Below, piece by piece: positions 1 through 12,613 of a stretch of DNA of 64,000 bases (position 1 is the first letter of the stretch; each line of letters starts with the position of its first letter). Below the pieces are notes generated by a model. That model was not told where the DNA came from and did no database searches. It saw nothing but the letters and a program-made list of their open reading frames with translations. The translations under genes were made by a program, and so were the position numbers. Location of the stretch: assembly GCA_963989245.1 (NCBI GenBank), contig OZ022344.1, positions 69,145,941 to 69,209,940 of the forward strand. The letters are read 5' to 3'. This DNA is from Nansenia antarctica (lineage: Eukaryota; Chordata; Actinopteri; Argentiniformes; Microstomatidae).

Positions 1-431
1 GTCCCACTGCAACATGCAGTGGTGCAAACTTGTCACCTTTAGGTGATATTCGCCGTTTTTACCTCAAAATAGGTGACCTACATGAATCATGCAGATCTGA
101 ATTTTTTTTTTTTTGGGGGGGGGGGTCTACATCTCATCTCCTCCAAGTCACATGATGCCCAAGCTAACATCTTCCTGTCTGCTAAACGGGTGGTTTGCCC
201 TAGGCTGCGTTCGTAAATTCGCTCTGGAAATCTGATCAGCAGTCATGGAATGTGTCCAATCAAATTACTTGGTCCATTTATTGCGCAGAGCGAATTTACG
301 AACGCTGCCCGAGACTGTCTCGCGTCCCCCTTTACCTCGCTTTTACCCTGCTTCTATGCTGCTTCTATAACATCAGGATCAGACACAGGGCGAGACTTTC
401 AAAATAACCTTTTTTTTATTTTTTTTTATTT
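1..431. other. Intergenic sequence with a small inverted repeat
   Basis: No gene is supported here. There is a poly-T/poly-G run near 101-125. Two inverted arms at about 204-228 and 283-308 share the motif TTCGTAAATTCGCTCT and its complement, so this may be a small palindromic repeat. The short open frames have no recognisable protein content. Confidence 0.5.
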
Positions 432-806
432 TTTAGATTTGATCCCTTTTTCACCCAATTTGGTAGCCAATTGAACCCAACCTAGCATCCAATTATCCCC
501 TGCCTATTGCAAAGGATCCGCCGCACGACCCCGTGGCCGGCAGTCCCAGAAGAGGCCGCCAGGCAGACTAGCTGACTGGCTCCTCGAGCCCAGCACCTGT
601 TATTCCGGCACCCCGGGGGCGCTGTTGCGCGACGGATCCTTGTCCGGAAATACTCCTATACCGCCCTCGGGAGCGGCCGCCCAATATGCCGCTCCCCGTG
701 TTCCCCAGCCATATCCGGATCTGGCGAGCTGGGATTCGAACCCAGTCCCCGGTGGGCAGCATGCACTAGTGGCCAGTGCTTAGACCGCTACACCACCGCG
801 GGGCAC
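432..806 (-). repeat. tRNA-derived SINE, minus orientation
   Basis: Read on the minus strand, the head near 806-720 carries a tRNA-like A box (GGTGGTGTAGCGGTCTAAGC) and a B box (GGTTCGAATCC), the two internal RNA polymerase III promoter elements. A GC-rich body follows, then a tail ending in an A-rich stretch near 432-405. The sequence after the B box does not fold into a clean tRNA acceptor stem, so I call it a SINE rather than a tRNA gene. Confidence 0.7.
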
Positions 807-1154
807 AAAATAAACCTGTTTAATGGCTTCTGTGTGCTTTAGACTTGCGTAGAATCGATTTTATTTTTATTTAAAAAGTCAGACCGGAAAATGTATTATT
901 GTCGCCAGACCCACTGCGTGGGAATACGACTCGAGCGGATGAGAGACAACATATAAAACAAAACTTATCGCACACTTATTGCTCATGTGACATTGGTTAA
1001 GCTGCGCCCAAAACCCCGATATTTTGCCACGTGAAATGATAAGACAAGAGGCCACGATACGATAATCGCCGTAGGAGGCGATTCGACTGTAGGCATGTGA
1101 AGTTAGAATTTCTTCAAACTTGCAGTGGTAGCAACGGTGTGTGTGGTTTAGTAA

Positions 1155-1187
<33 letters not shown>

Positions 1188-1418
1188 CATATCTCAGTAG
1201 GGACCCTATGGCTCCTATGAGGCAGTATGAATACCGGAGTATGGGATATGGGTCATTTGAAAAAGTAGGTGTAAGCAGGCGTTAAAAAGAAATCAGACTC
1301 GGCGTTAGGACCTGCGGTGTGAAGGCAGCCTAGGTGGTGAGTGTTCTGGCCGTCAGTGGTTTGAGTGTGAAGGCTGTGATTGGTGGATTTGAGTGTGACG
1401 GCTGTGATTGGTCCCCAG
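807..1418. other. Non-coding stretch with short (TG)n
   Basis: This is probably intron or upstream sequence of the Tudor gene. It contains a (TG)n run at about 1157-1186. No exon of the gene could be identified here, and the open frames are dinucleotide artefacts. Confidence 0.45.
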
Positions 1419-1539
1419 GCCCTGCGGTGCTGCCTGGCGGGCGTGGCGCCCCTGGCGGGGGAGGAGGAGTGGAGCGAGGGATGCATCCAGAGGCTCAGGA
1501 GCCTGGCGGGCCAGAAGCTGCTCACTGCTGTGGCCACCG
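1419..1539 (+). CDS. Tudor gene exon a
   Basis: The exon is preceded by the acceptor GGTCCCCAG and followed by the donor GTGAGA. It encodes 40 codons plus one base, beginning ALRCCLAGVAPLAGEEEW. This type of stretch precedes the SN-like half of an extended Tudor domain. The last base G pairs with CG of the next exon to give Ala. Whether further exons lie upstream within the window could not be settled. Confidence 0.7.
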
Positions 1540-1557
1540 GTGAGACAGGGGAACACT

Positions 1558-1600
<43 letters not shown>

Positions 1601-1843
1601 TCTCTCTCTCTGATGAGTGTGTGTGTGTCTCTCTGATGAGTGTGTGTGTGTGTGTGTGTGTGTGTCTCTCTCTCTCTGATGAGTGAGTGTGTGTGCGCGT
1701 GTGTCTCTCTCTGTTGAGTGTGCGTGTGTCTCTCTCTGATATGTGTGTGTGTGTGTGTGTGTGTGTCTCTCTCTCTGATGAGTGTGTGTGTGTCTCTCTC
1801 TCTGATGAGTGTGTGTGTGTGTGTTTGTGTGTCTCTCTCTGAT

Positions 1844-1883
<40 letters not shown>

Positions 1884-3460
1884 CGGTGGTCCCCAGGTCC
1901 AAGCCTCTGCCTGTGCGTCTGTATCAGACCAGCGACTCCAACGACCCGACAGAACCTGGAGACCCAGAACCCACCAGCCTGGGAGATCTGCTGGTCTCAG
2001 AGGGCCTGGCCTCCCTACCAGGGTAGGCTGTCTGTCTGTCTGCCTGTCTGTCTGCCTGTCTGCCTGTCTGTCTGGTCACAGAGGGCCTGGCCTGCTCCAA
2101 GAAGGTGTGGGACGAGGCTCCTCTCCATAGGAAGCCGTCTTTGTTTCTCTGTCTGTCTGGTCAAAGACAAGATTCTCTCATCCCTCTCTCTCTTTCTCAC
2201 CCTCTGTCCCCATCCCCCTATCTCTCTCTCTGTCTCTCTCTCTGTCTCTCTCTCTCTCTCCCCCAGCATCAAACAGAAAGCCTCCCAGGCCCCAGCAGGG
2301 GACCCAGAGGTGTGGGACCCCTTGTTCGAGTGGCGCCTGCTGGACGAAGAGCATGAGCCAGGCCAGGAGGACCTGGCGCAGGGCGGGGGACCCCTGGAGG
2401 GTGGGGGACCCCTGGAGGTACAGCCTGACCTGGTCCTGCCCGCCTCGCTGAAGGACCTGAGGGTGCGGGTCACCCATGTCTGCTCCCCTGGCAGCTTCTA
2501 CGTCCAGCTGCTGCAGTCTGACAACCAGTTCAAGAGGTCCGCTAGTAACTCAACTACGACAATAGTCTGATATACACACATATATACATATATATACACA
2601 TATATACATATATACGTATATACACATATACACACAGGGTTCGACAGTAACGCTGTTTTACTTGCCCGGGATCTAGCAGCGTCGTCGTGCTCGCGCAAAC
2701 AAACCCCGCAAATGTTTTACTTGCTCCGGGCAAGGCGTTACTGTCGAACCCAGACGACAATAGTCCTATATACCCTAACCTTGTCCAGTCGTATGGAGAT
2801 CCATGTTTAAGCGTTATGGAACAAGAAGCCGTGGATATCGGCACAGCTAGCGGGGTGGTTAGGCACGACGCGAAGCGGAGTGTCGTTATAAATATGTTAC
2901 GGTACATGTGGGAACACGCTACATGTGGGAAAACTAGGGTTAGGGTTAGGTACTAGGGTGCTACGGTTAAGGTTAGGGTTAGGGTTAGGGATAGGGATAG
3001 GGATAGGATTAGGGTTAGACATGCCAGCATGTACCAAATCGACGTAGCACCTAACCCTAACCCTAGTTTTCCCACATGTACCGTATTCCCACATGTACCG
3101 TAACATATATATATATATACACCCCCTAGCTGCGCCGATATCCACAATTTATTTGTATAGTATAGTATAGTGGATAGTGTACATAGCCTTTATTTATGTA
3201 AACCAGCTCTTTTCCCTTCTTGTTTTTAGTTTTTTTTCCTAGCACCAGGGGAGCCCCCCCTCCCAAATTTCGTTGTTTGGTACCTGTACTATATCAATGA
3301 CAATAAAGACCATTCATTCATTCATTCATTCAATATACCACGGCTTCTCGTTCCATAACGCTTTTATACAACGGTTACCATATTTATCTATCAATATTTC
3401 ACAGATGAAAGACAAGACAAACTTTTCATGAATGTATTTTAATGGAACTATGTGCCTGCG

Positions 3461-3521
<61 letters not shown>

Positions 3522-3524
3522 CTG

Positions 3525-3567
<43 letters not shown>

Positions 3568-3801
3568 CTGCCTGCCTGTGTGTGTGTGTGTGTGTGTGTG
3601 CCTGCCTGTGTGTGTGTGTGTGTGCATGTGCCTGCCTGTGTGTGTGTGTGTGTGTGTGCGTGTGCCTGCCTGTGTGTGTGTGTGTGTGTGTGTGTGTGCC
3701 TGCGTGTGTGCGTGTGCCTGTGTGTGTGTGTGTGTGTGCGTGTGCCTGCCTGTGTGTGTGTGTGTGTGTGCGTGTGTGTGTGCATGCGTGTGTTCTGTGT
3801 T

Positions 3802-3849
<48 letters not shown>

Positions 3850-3975
3850 ACATCCATATCTAACTGGGTGTCTCCACTTCCTCCCAGTGGACCCTCGTCC
3901 ATCAGACAGCCCTGGCCTCTCTACCCCCCTCTACCCGCAGATAGAGCATGATTTATAAAGTCATTATTTTAATGG

Positions 3976-4025
<50 letters not shown>

Positions 4026-4659
4026 CAGGCTGTGTGAGAGGATGAGGCAGCAGTACCTGCGTACGGGGCCTGAGGAGGTGGCGTGGCAGACAGACCAGCA
4101 CTGTGCCGCCATCGTCAACGGAGTCTGGGAGAGAGGAAGACTCTGCTCTGCTGTCACCTCCACCTGCATCGTAGAGGTACCACACCCACACACACACACA
4201 CACGCAACACACACACACCCACACACGCAACACACACATACACACACACATGCAACACACACTGTATACACACACACGCAACACACACACACACTGTATA
4301 CGCAACACGCACACACACGCAACACGCACACCCACACACGCAACACACACACACACACGCAACACACACACACACATACACCCACACACGCAACACACAC
4401 ACACACGCAACACACACACACATACACACACACACACACGCAACACACACACGCGACACACACACACACGCAACACACACACACACACACACTCATGGGC
4501 AACACATACAGGCAATTTGCGCACACACAGGCAACACACACACACACACACATGCACACAACACACACACACACACATACACACACACACACACATACAG
4601 GCAACACACACAAGCACATCCTACATTCACCACACGTACATAGGCAACAAACATACATA

Positions 4660-4707
<48 letters not shown>

Positions 4708-4937
4708 TCAGTTCACAGCCTTGGCGTTGTGTCAGTGGCCCTCCAGTAGTAACCTGTGTCAGTGTCCTAGCCCTCCAGTAGTAACTGTGTGTCTCCCCCT
4801 GGTGGCGGGGTCAGGTGCTGCGCTGTGACTTTGGTAACAAGGTGAAGCTGCACCTGAACAGCCTGCGGCCGCTGCTGCCCTGCCTGGTGGGATCCCTGGC
4901 GCTGGAGTGCACCCTCAGTGACGTCAGGTGGGCAGAG

Positions 4938-4969
<32 letters not shown>

Positions 4970-6191
4970 GCAACCACTCTGCAACGGTTAGTGGCAGCTC
5001 CTGTATACTATATACTGTTACACACCCGAAGTGTAGTGACAAATAAGGGAGTCCACACGTGTTTAAATTATACAATTAAGGTTTTATTTAAGTAAATAAG
5101 CCAAAATAAACTAAATAACATATGTATATGGATAAGAGTCAGTAGTGTATGCCATGAGTGAATGGGTGTAGAATGTATGTTGTATGTGTAAGAGGTGTAT
5201 GTAATATCAAACTAAAAGGCCCCAAAACCTGGTACCCTGAGACCTTACCAACAACCCTAACGGAACCAGAGCAAAAAGGAAGGAAGAGAGAGTGAGCTGA
5301 GGACACACCCACCTTATATACACCTCCTCAGCTCCCCAAACCCAGGTGACCCCACTCAGCCTGACGACCCACCCACTCTGCCCAGGCTCCTGCCACAGGA
5401 ACTAGCAACAGCCAATGTGCAGGCAGAGTGGGAGGTGTCACAATACTAACCCTTTTCTTTCTTCTTTCTTTCTCTCCTCTCTTCCCCTCCCCTCATCTCT
5501 CTTCCTCTCCCTCTCTTCCCCCATCTCTCTCCCTCCCTCTCTCTTCCTCTCCCTCCCTCCCCCATCTCTCTTCCTCTCTCTCTCCCTCCCTCTCTCTTCC
5601 TCTCCCTCTCTCCCTCCCTCTCTCTTCCTCTCCCTCTCTTCCTCCCTCTCTCTTCCTCTCCCTCTCTTCCCCCATCTCTCTCCCTCTCTCCCTCCCTCTC
5701 TCTTCCTCTCCCTCTCTCCCTCCCTCCCTCCCCCCATCTCTCTTCCTCTCTCTCTCCCTCCCCCCATCTCTCTCCCTCCCTCTCTCTCCCTCCCTCTCTC
5801 TTCCTCTCTCCCTCCCCCCATCTCTCTTCCTCTCCCTCCCTCCCTCTCTCAGGCCTGCAGGAGGTCGTTCCACCTGGACGGCTACAGCCTGTGACATCAT
5901 CTCCTACTACCTCACAGGAGCCATGGCCACCCTGACCATCAAGGTAACACACACACACACACACACACGTACACACACACTCATCTGCACAGACCTGAGA
6001 GGGTGGGACAGGTGGAGTCAGTCTGGACACAGATGAACCCTTTGATGCGCGCGGTCTTGACCCCCCAGCAGGAGGTGACAGAGGAGCGGCCGGTGCCCGT
6101 CACGCTGTTCTGCTCCAACCTGGCGGGACAGGAAGTGAGCATCGCCGACTTCCTGGTGACCGAGGGCCTCGCCCTGAGGGAGAGGAAGCCA

Positions 6192-6247
<56 letters not shown>

Positions 6248-9200
6248 TCGCGTGTCAGTCTATGAATCATCATTACTGTACATTGGGGTGCAAACATGTG
6301 GGCACCCCTAGTCAAAATGCCTTTTACAATTAATATCTAAGTGAAAAGAAGCAAACCTAACCTCTAAATGGTACAAAGTTAAACATGACACATTTCATCA
6401 CATTTTAAAGCAAGATTCATTTTATTTTTTTACTTTTTATAGTTTAAAAAACAATAAAACTAGGGAAAAGGCCTTGTGCAAACGTTTGGGACCCCTGTCA
6501 GCTAGAACTTAGTAACTCCTCCTCGGGCAACTATAACAGCTTGCAAATCCTTCCTGTAGCCAGCTAAGAGTCTTTCAATTCTTGTTTTGGGAATTTTTCC
6601 CCATTGTTCCTGGCAGAACACCTCTAGCTCAGAAATATTCTTCGGCCTTCTTGCATGCACGGCATGTTTGAGATCTCTCCACAGATTTTCAATAATATTC
6701 AAGTCTGGGCAATATTTTTTTTCCCAGGGGGCCAAATGAGCAACTGAAAATATTTGTGAGAATAAATGGGCTTCAAAATAAAAACAATGGGGTTTTAGTC
6801 CACCCATAAGATAATTAGAAAATTATTTAAAAAAATATATATATATATATATATAGTGTATATATATTTTTTTATTATTATCATGCGATCTTTTGCGGGC
6901 CGGCCAGAATCAGAATCGTTGTACAGCCCGCGGGCCAAATACGGCCCGCGGGCCGTACAATGCCCAGGTCTGCTCTAGAATGTCTTGCTATGGTGGGACC
7001 CATTCTTCCTTCCTGCTGCACAATATTGCCTGTGCCCCCAGCTGCTACACAACCCCAAAGCATAATGGATCCACCTCCATGCTTAACAGCATAATGGATC
7101 CACCTCCATGCTTAACAGCATAATGGATCCACCTCCATGCTTAACAGCATAATGGATCCACCTCCATGCTTAACAGCATAATGGATCCACCTCCATGCTT
7201 AACAGCTGGCAAGGTGTTCTTCTCGACAAATGCTTCACACTTTTTTCTCCAAACTTACCTTCTTTGGTTGTGGCCAAAAAGTTTAAATGTTGTTTTCGTC
7301 AGTCCAAAGCACATTGTTCCAATAGGCTTCAGGTTTCTCAAGGTTTTCTTTTGCATACTTCAGATTATTTTCGTAGGAAAGGCTTCTTTCTGGCAACTCT
7401 GCCATGTAGGTCTTTGTTGTTTAAGGTACGCTGTATTGTTGTCCTATGAACAACTAGTCAGGTGTCTGCTACTCTTTTTTGCAGTGATGTGTGGGTTCTT
7501 CTGGGCATTTCTCACCAGATCTCGGGCCATTCTATCTGACATTTTTCTCGGATCTTGCCTTGACTTTTGTTCATTTTATTTTTCATTTTCTGATGATGTT
7601 TCTGACAGTGGAAATGGGCAGTTTGAAACATTGCAAGTGTTTTTTGTAGCCTTCTCCTTGATGGTGGGAGTGAACTATCTTGATTCTGACATCCCTAACG
7701 CTAACTGTTTAGAGGAACCAAGGAGGGTTTTAACACCAGACACAGGGATTAAAGTTCTCTGTCGCTACGACGGATTTCCGTCAATTTATTCCAAGTTGCG
7801 ACGGATTTATTCCAAGTTGTGAAGGATTTTACCTGGTGTAATATGATTTGTAGAGGCATACAATCTATTTTGATGTTGGTATTAGGTATATACATGATAT
7901 ATAATAGCCTATATAGCCTACATATAGGCCTTTATTGGCTACAACTATGCGACAGTAACAGAGCGGGGTGCACTGACGCTGAACCCCTCATAGTGATAAG
8001 TAGGTGGACAATGCGTGGTGCTGAAATAGCCGACATGCGGTGTGTGGTTTGAAAAAAGTAACGCCAGCTCAGTAAATCATTCAAACTTAATGTTTACTTA
8101 TAGGCTATGTGAATGTGACTGCACCACACATGTGAACTGTAACAAAGCAAATGCAGTTTAATTTTATGAAAAACATTGACAACAAAATCGGCGCAAAAAA
8201 AAATAAGCTGAATGCATAGGCTTAGCCTATATGCTCCTGAAACGACAGAGCAAACACGCTACATTACTAGGGATAATAATTACAATGAGCCATTCATTAA
8301 AAATAGCAAAAATAATATTAGGCTATTAAATCTCACTTAAACTGGCATCTCCCATCGGTCACTATTTGTTGGCTATCTGGTGATATGGACGTCTTTGAGT
8401 GTCTAGAAAAGCTCGTCTAATGTATTATTATTATTATTATGGACGTCACTTTAATCCGGCAGTTCTCAAGGTTTTTATGCACCAATCGATTCCTCTAGCG
8501 CAGTGGTTCTCAACCTTTTTTGGGCCAGCGCCCGACTGTCCATTATCCAGGTCTCTTACCGCCCCCCATCAAAAAAAGTAGGCTTATTTTCTTCCCTGAA
8601 TATTAATGTTGACTAATATTCTGTGTTATATCACAGAACAACAATAACACAGCAGTGATTTCACACATGTCCGGTGCAGAACAAACAGTAGGCTACAAAA
8701 CTGTACATTACAATAACATTGTTTGTTTTTTAAGTGTGCTGGTGTTGCATTTCGCCAAATTGCTGTTTTATGATGCTAATATTTATTAATTTTTGATTGG
8801 ACTTTGGGGGGGGGGTGGTGTCACAATATGGCGGCAAACGCTAGGGGGCTATTATTTAAATATTTTATTTAGTATTCTATGGTATTATTTTCATAAACTG
8901 ACCACTTAGTTCGAATTTCTCATATCAAAACATAACAAAGTTCCAAAGTTCAGAGCTCTGCGCTCTGAGTTTTTAGCTTCTCCATCTTCTTGATGACACT
9001 CACTTTAATTTTTTTGGGGCGCTGCGCTACATGTGTCTGCGTCACAGAGCCCGGCCATGTTCAGAGCGCTCAGAGATGGGTGCTCTGACTGAAAACACGG
9101 TTTTGCTCGAGCAAACTGACCGTTCGTGCATTTACGAACGTACCCGTAATAACACTGCTGACAGCTGATCAATCGCAAGCAGAGTAGTGGTTTCCTATAG

Positions 9201-12200
9201 CAACAAAAGACGCTGACAGCTGTTCAGAGGGCTTATGTGTTCGTTTCCAGGACATCACAAGAGGAGCAACATATCACCAAAAAGCGATTGTATTTTTTAG
9301 TTTGTAAACGTTAAGACGAACACATCGCAATGCTAACCTCAGAATGGCACTAGGGATAACATCCACAACAACACTTAACAGTAATACATTTATGTAATAT
9401 ACTGTAATGAACCTGCGAGGGGAGGGGACATTCGTAGCTGATTTCTCTTGGTTCGATTATTGGTAAGTGACAGAGAACTTTCCGGACTGGTTTATAACAA
9501 TACGATCGCTTTTTTGAGATAGGTTGTTCCTGCTGTGATGTTCTGGTATGGTGGTATGGTATTAGGCATTAGCACTCATTTTAACTAAATTAAATAAGCT
9601 GTATTGAAAGGAAGCGAATGCATAAGCGCAGAGGGTAGTGTGTATACGCGGGGAGTGAGTATTTGGCACGTCACTGGCGGGGACATGGACTGAGTATCAC
9701 AACAAAAATAAGAAATGTTTCGCTTATAGCCAACAATTACAATGAGCCCACAAACTGAAACATATGTCACTCAAGCATAGCCTACAAGGAAAACACTCAT
9801 AGAAGTTGGGCATTGAAAGTTGGCTTGTGCTAGCATTACATTTACATTTACATTTACATTTTTGGCATTTAGCAGACGCCTTATTCCAAAGCGACTTACA
9901 ATCAATACATTTGAATACTAAGCATGTGAATCAGCAGTCCACTATTCGTTGCAGGAAGAGTACTCTAGCTCGGGCCCGGGGCCACTGATAGAAGGAAAAA
10001 CGTTCTCCCTATTATCGCCTTCTACTAAAAGTTTTTTTTTTTTTTTTTTTTTTTTACTGGACAAACTGAGAAACAGTACAAGGGGGGCAGTAGAAGTTCT
10101 TAGGGACACAGTAGAGGGAAAAGCGGGTGTCTTTAGGAGACGTAGTGGTGAGGGTCAGAAGATGTCTCAGGAGGAGCAGTTAAGATGTAACCTGAAGAGA
10201 TGGGTCTTCAGTCTACGACGGAAGATGGGTAGTGACTCTGCCGTTCTGACGGCCGTGGGGAGCTCATTCCACCAGCGGGGAGCCAGTGTTGTGAAGAGAC
10301 GTGATCGGGCAGCCCGACTGCTGTGTAGAGGAGGTGGGGCCAGTCGGCCAGCCGAGGTGGAGGAACGGAGTGAGCGGGCAGGGGTTTGGGGGGTTACCAT
10401 TTCCTTCAGGTAGGCAGGGGCTGTCCCTTTAGCTGCCTGGTATGCAAGCACCAGGGTCTTGAATCTGATGCGAGCTGCTATCGGGAGCCAGTGCAGGGTG
10501 CGAAGGAGAGGGGTGACATGCATTAGCTATGCATTAGCTATGGTGCATCCATAGTCAACATGACGTTACAGATGGGATGAACCGGGGTTCTTTCTATCGT
10601 AGCCTAGCATAGTATTGCAATTTCTGCACTGTACATGAACTGTCAAGATTCTTCTACAATGCAGCTTACCCAGACACATTGGAAACTATCAAAAGCTCTG
10701 CCTTTGCTAGCTGAGTTTTTAGCTTCTCCATCTTCTTGATGACACTCACTTTTATTTTTTGGGGGCGCTGCGCTACGTGTGTCTGCGTCACAGAGCCCGG
10801 CCAAGTTCAGAGCGCTCAGAGATGGGTGCTCTGACTGAAAAGACGGTTTGTCCGAGCGAACTGACCGTTCGTGCATTTACGAACGTACCCGTAATAACAC
10901 TGCTGACAGCTGTTTTTCATGAGAAAAATACTTTATGCGTGAACGCCCCCCCAAGAACACCTCAACGCCCCCCTTTAAAAAATATTTGTTCCAGCGCCCC
11001 CCAATGTTGTCTGAACGCCCCCGTTGAGAAACGATGCTCTAGCGCAGTGGTTCTCAACCTTTTTTGGGCCAGCGCCCCCCTGTCCATTATCCAGGTCTCT
11101 TACCGCCCCCCCATCAAAAAAAGTAGGCTTATTTTCTTCCCTGAATATTAATGTTGACTAATATTCTGTGTTATATCACAGAACAACAATAACACAGCAG
11201 CAATTTCACACATGTCCGGTGCAGAACAAACAGTAGGCTACAAAACTGTATATTACAACTAACATTGTTTGTTTTTTAAGTGTGCTGGTGTTGCATTTCG
11301 CCAAATTGCTGTTTTATGATGCTAATATTTATTCACTTTTGATTGGACTTTGGGGGGGGTGGTGTCACAATATGGCGGCAAACGCTAGGGGGCTATTATT
11401 TAAATATTTTATTTAGTATTCTATGGTATTATTTTCATAAACTGACCACTTAGTTCGAATTTCTCATATCAAAACATAACAAAGTTCCAAAGTTCAGAGC
11501 TCTGCGCTCTGGGAGCGCTCAGAGATAGGTGAAAACACGGTTTTGCCAGAGTAAACTGACTGTTTGTGCATTTACGAACGTACCCGTAATAACACTGCTG
11601 ACAGCTGATCAATCGCAAGCAGAGTAGTGGTTTCCTATAGCAACAAAAGACGCTGACAGCTGTTCGGAGTGCTTATGTGTTCGTTTCCAGGACATCACAA
11701 GAGGAGCAACATATCACAAAAAAGCGATCGTATATTTTAGTTTGTAAACGTTAAGACGAACACATCGCAATGCTAACCTCAGAATGGCACTAGGGATAAC
11801 ATCCACAACAACACTTAACAGTAATACATGTATGTAATATACTGTAATGAACCTGCGAGGGGAGGGGACATTCGTAGCTGATTTCTCTAGGTTCGATTAT
11901 TGGTAAGCGACAGAGAACTTTCCGGACTGGTTTATAACAATACGATCGCTTTTTTGAGATAGGTTGTTCCTGCTGTGATGTTCTGGTATGGTGGTATGGT
12001 ATTAGGCATTAGCACTCATTTTAACTAAATTAAATAAGCTGTATTGAAAGGAAGCGAACGCATAAGCGCATAGGGTAGTGTGTATACGCGGGGAGACTTT
12101 TTTTTTTGTTTTCTGTCAGGAGATTTTTTTTTTTGCTTTAATCCCTGGACACAACAGCCACTGCTGTCGGATACTTCAGAAGGCATGGAGTTACTTCAGA

Positions 12201-12580
12201 ATATATAGTTAAACCCTGGAATTATATTCACCTGACTCATTGAAGCCCTAATGAGTAAATCACCTTGGTCTGGGCCTTACTTATCATCTTCTCAAAAGGT
12301 AACAAAGAATAATCCCAAGTTCCCAAACTTTTGCACAGGGCCCTTTTCCTTTTTTATAATTTAAAAACTCAGAAAAATGTAAATAAAAAGAAACCTTGCT
12401 TTAAAATGTGCAGAAAGGTGTCATGTTTAACTTTGTAGCATTTAGTGTTCAGGTTTGCCTTCGATCACTTGGAGATTAATTGTAACAGACATTTAAACCA
12501 GGGGGGCCCACATTTTTGCACCCCACTGTATATGCTTTTGATTGTCTTCTCTTTCATATCTTTCTCTCACGTTTCTTCTT

Positions 12581-12613
<33 letters not shown>

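Larger units (their letters stand above)
6281..12528 (-). mobile_element. Tc1/mariner-like transposon with long inverted ends, internally invaded
   Basis: The ends are inverted copies about 215 bases long. The left end starts CATTGGGGTGCAAACATGTG at 6281 and the right end is its complement ending CACCCCACTG at 12528. Both are flanked by TA, the mariner-superfamily target duplication. The inner halves carry broken transposase text on the minus strand. About 4.3 kb of unrelated sequence (roughly 7.76-12.09 kb), including hAT-like and LINE pieces, was inserted later. It sits in an intron of the Tudor gene. Confidence 0.75.

Noticed and set aside
720..806. A functional tRNA gene on the minus strand (also considered at 63345-63418)
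   Set aside because: A and B boxes are present, but the rest does not make a clean cloverleaf, and both continue into SINE bodies.
2930..3065. TTAGGG repeats as a chromosome end or fusion point
   Set aside because: The repeats are few, present in both orientations as hairpin arms, and enclosed in a palindromic mobile element with genes on both sides.
3326..4828. Long frames of HTHTHT, CVCVCV and similar on both strands
   Set aside because: They are dinucleotide microsatellites, open in several frames at once, with no other content.
7061..7205. Regular 29-bp repeats as a CRISPR array
   Set aside because: The units are directly adjacent without spacers, and the DNA is transposase sequence in a vertebrate intron.
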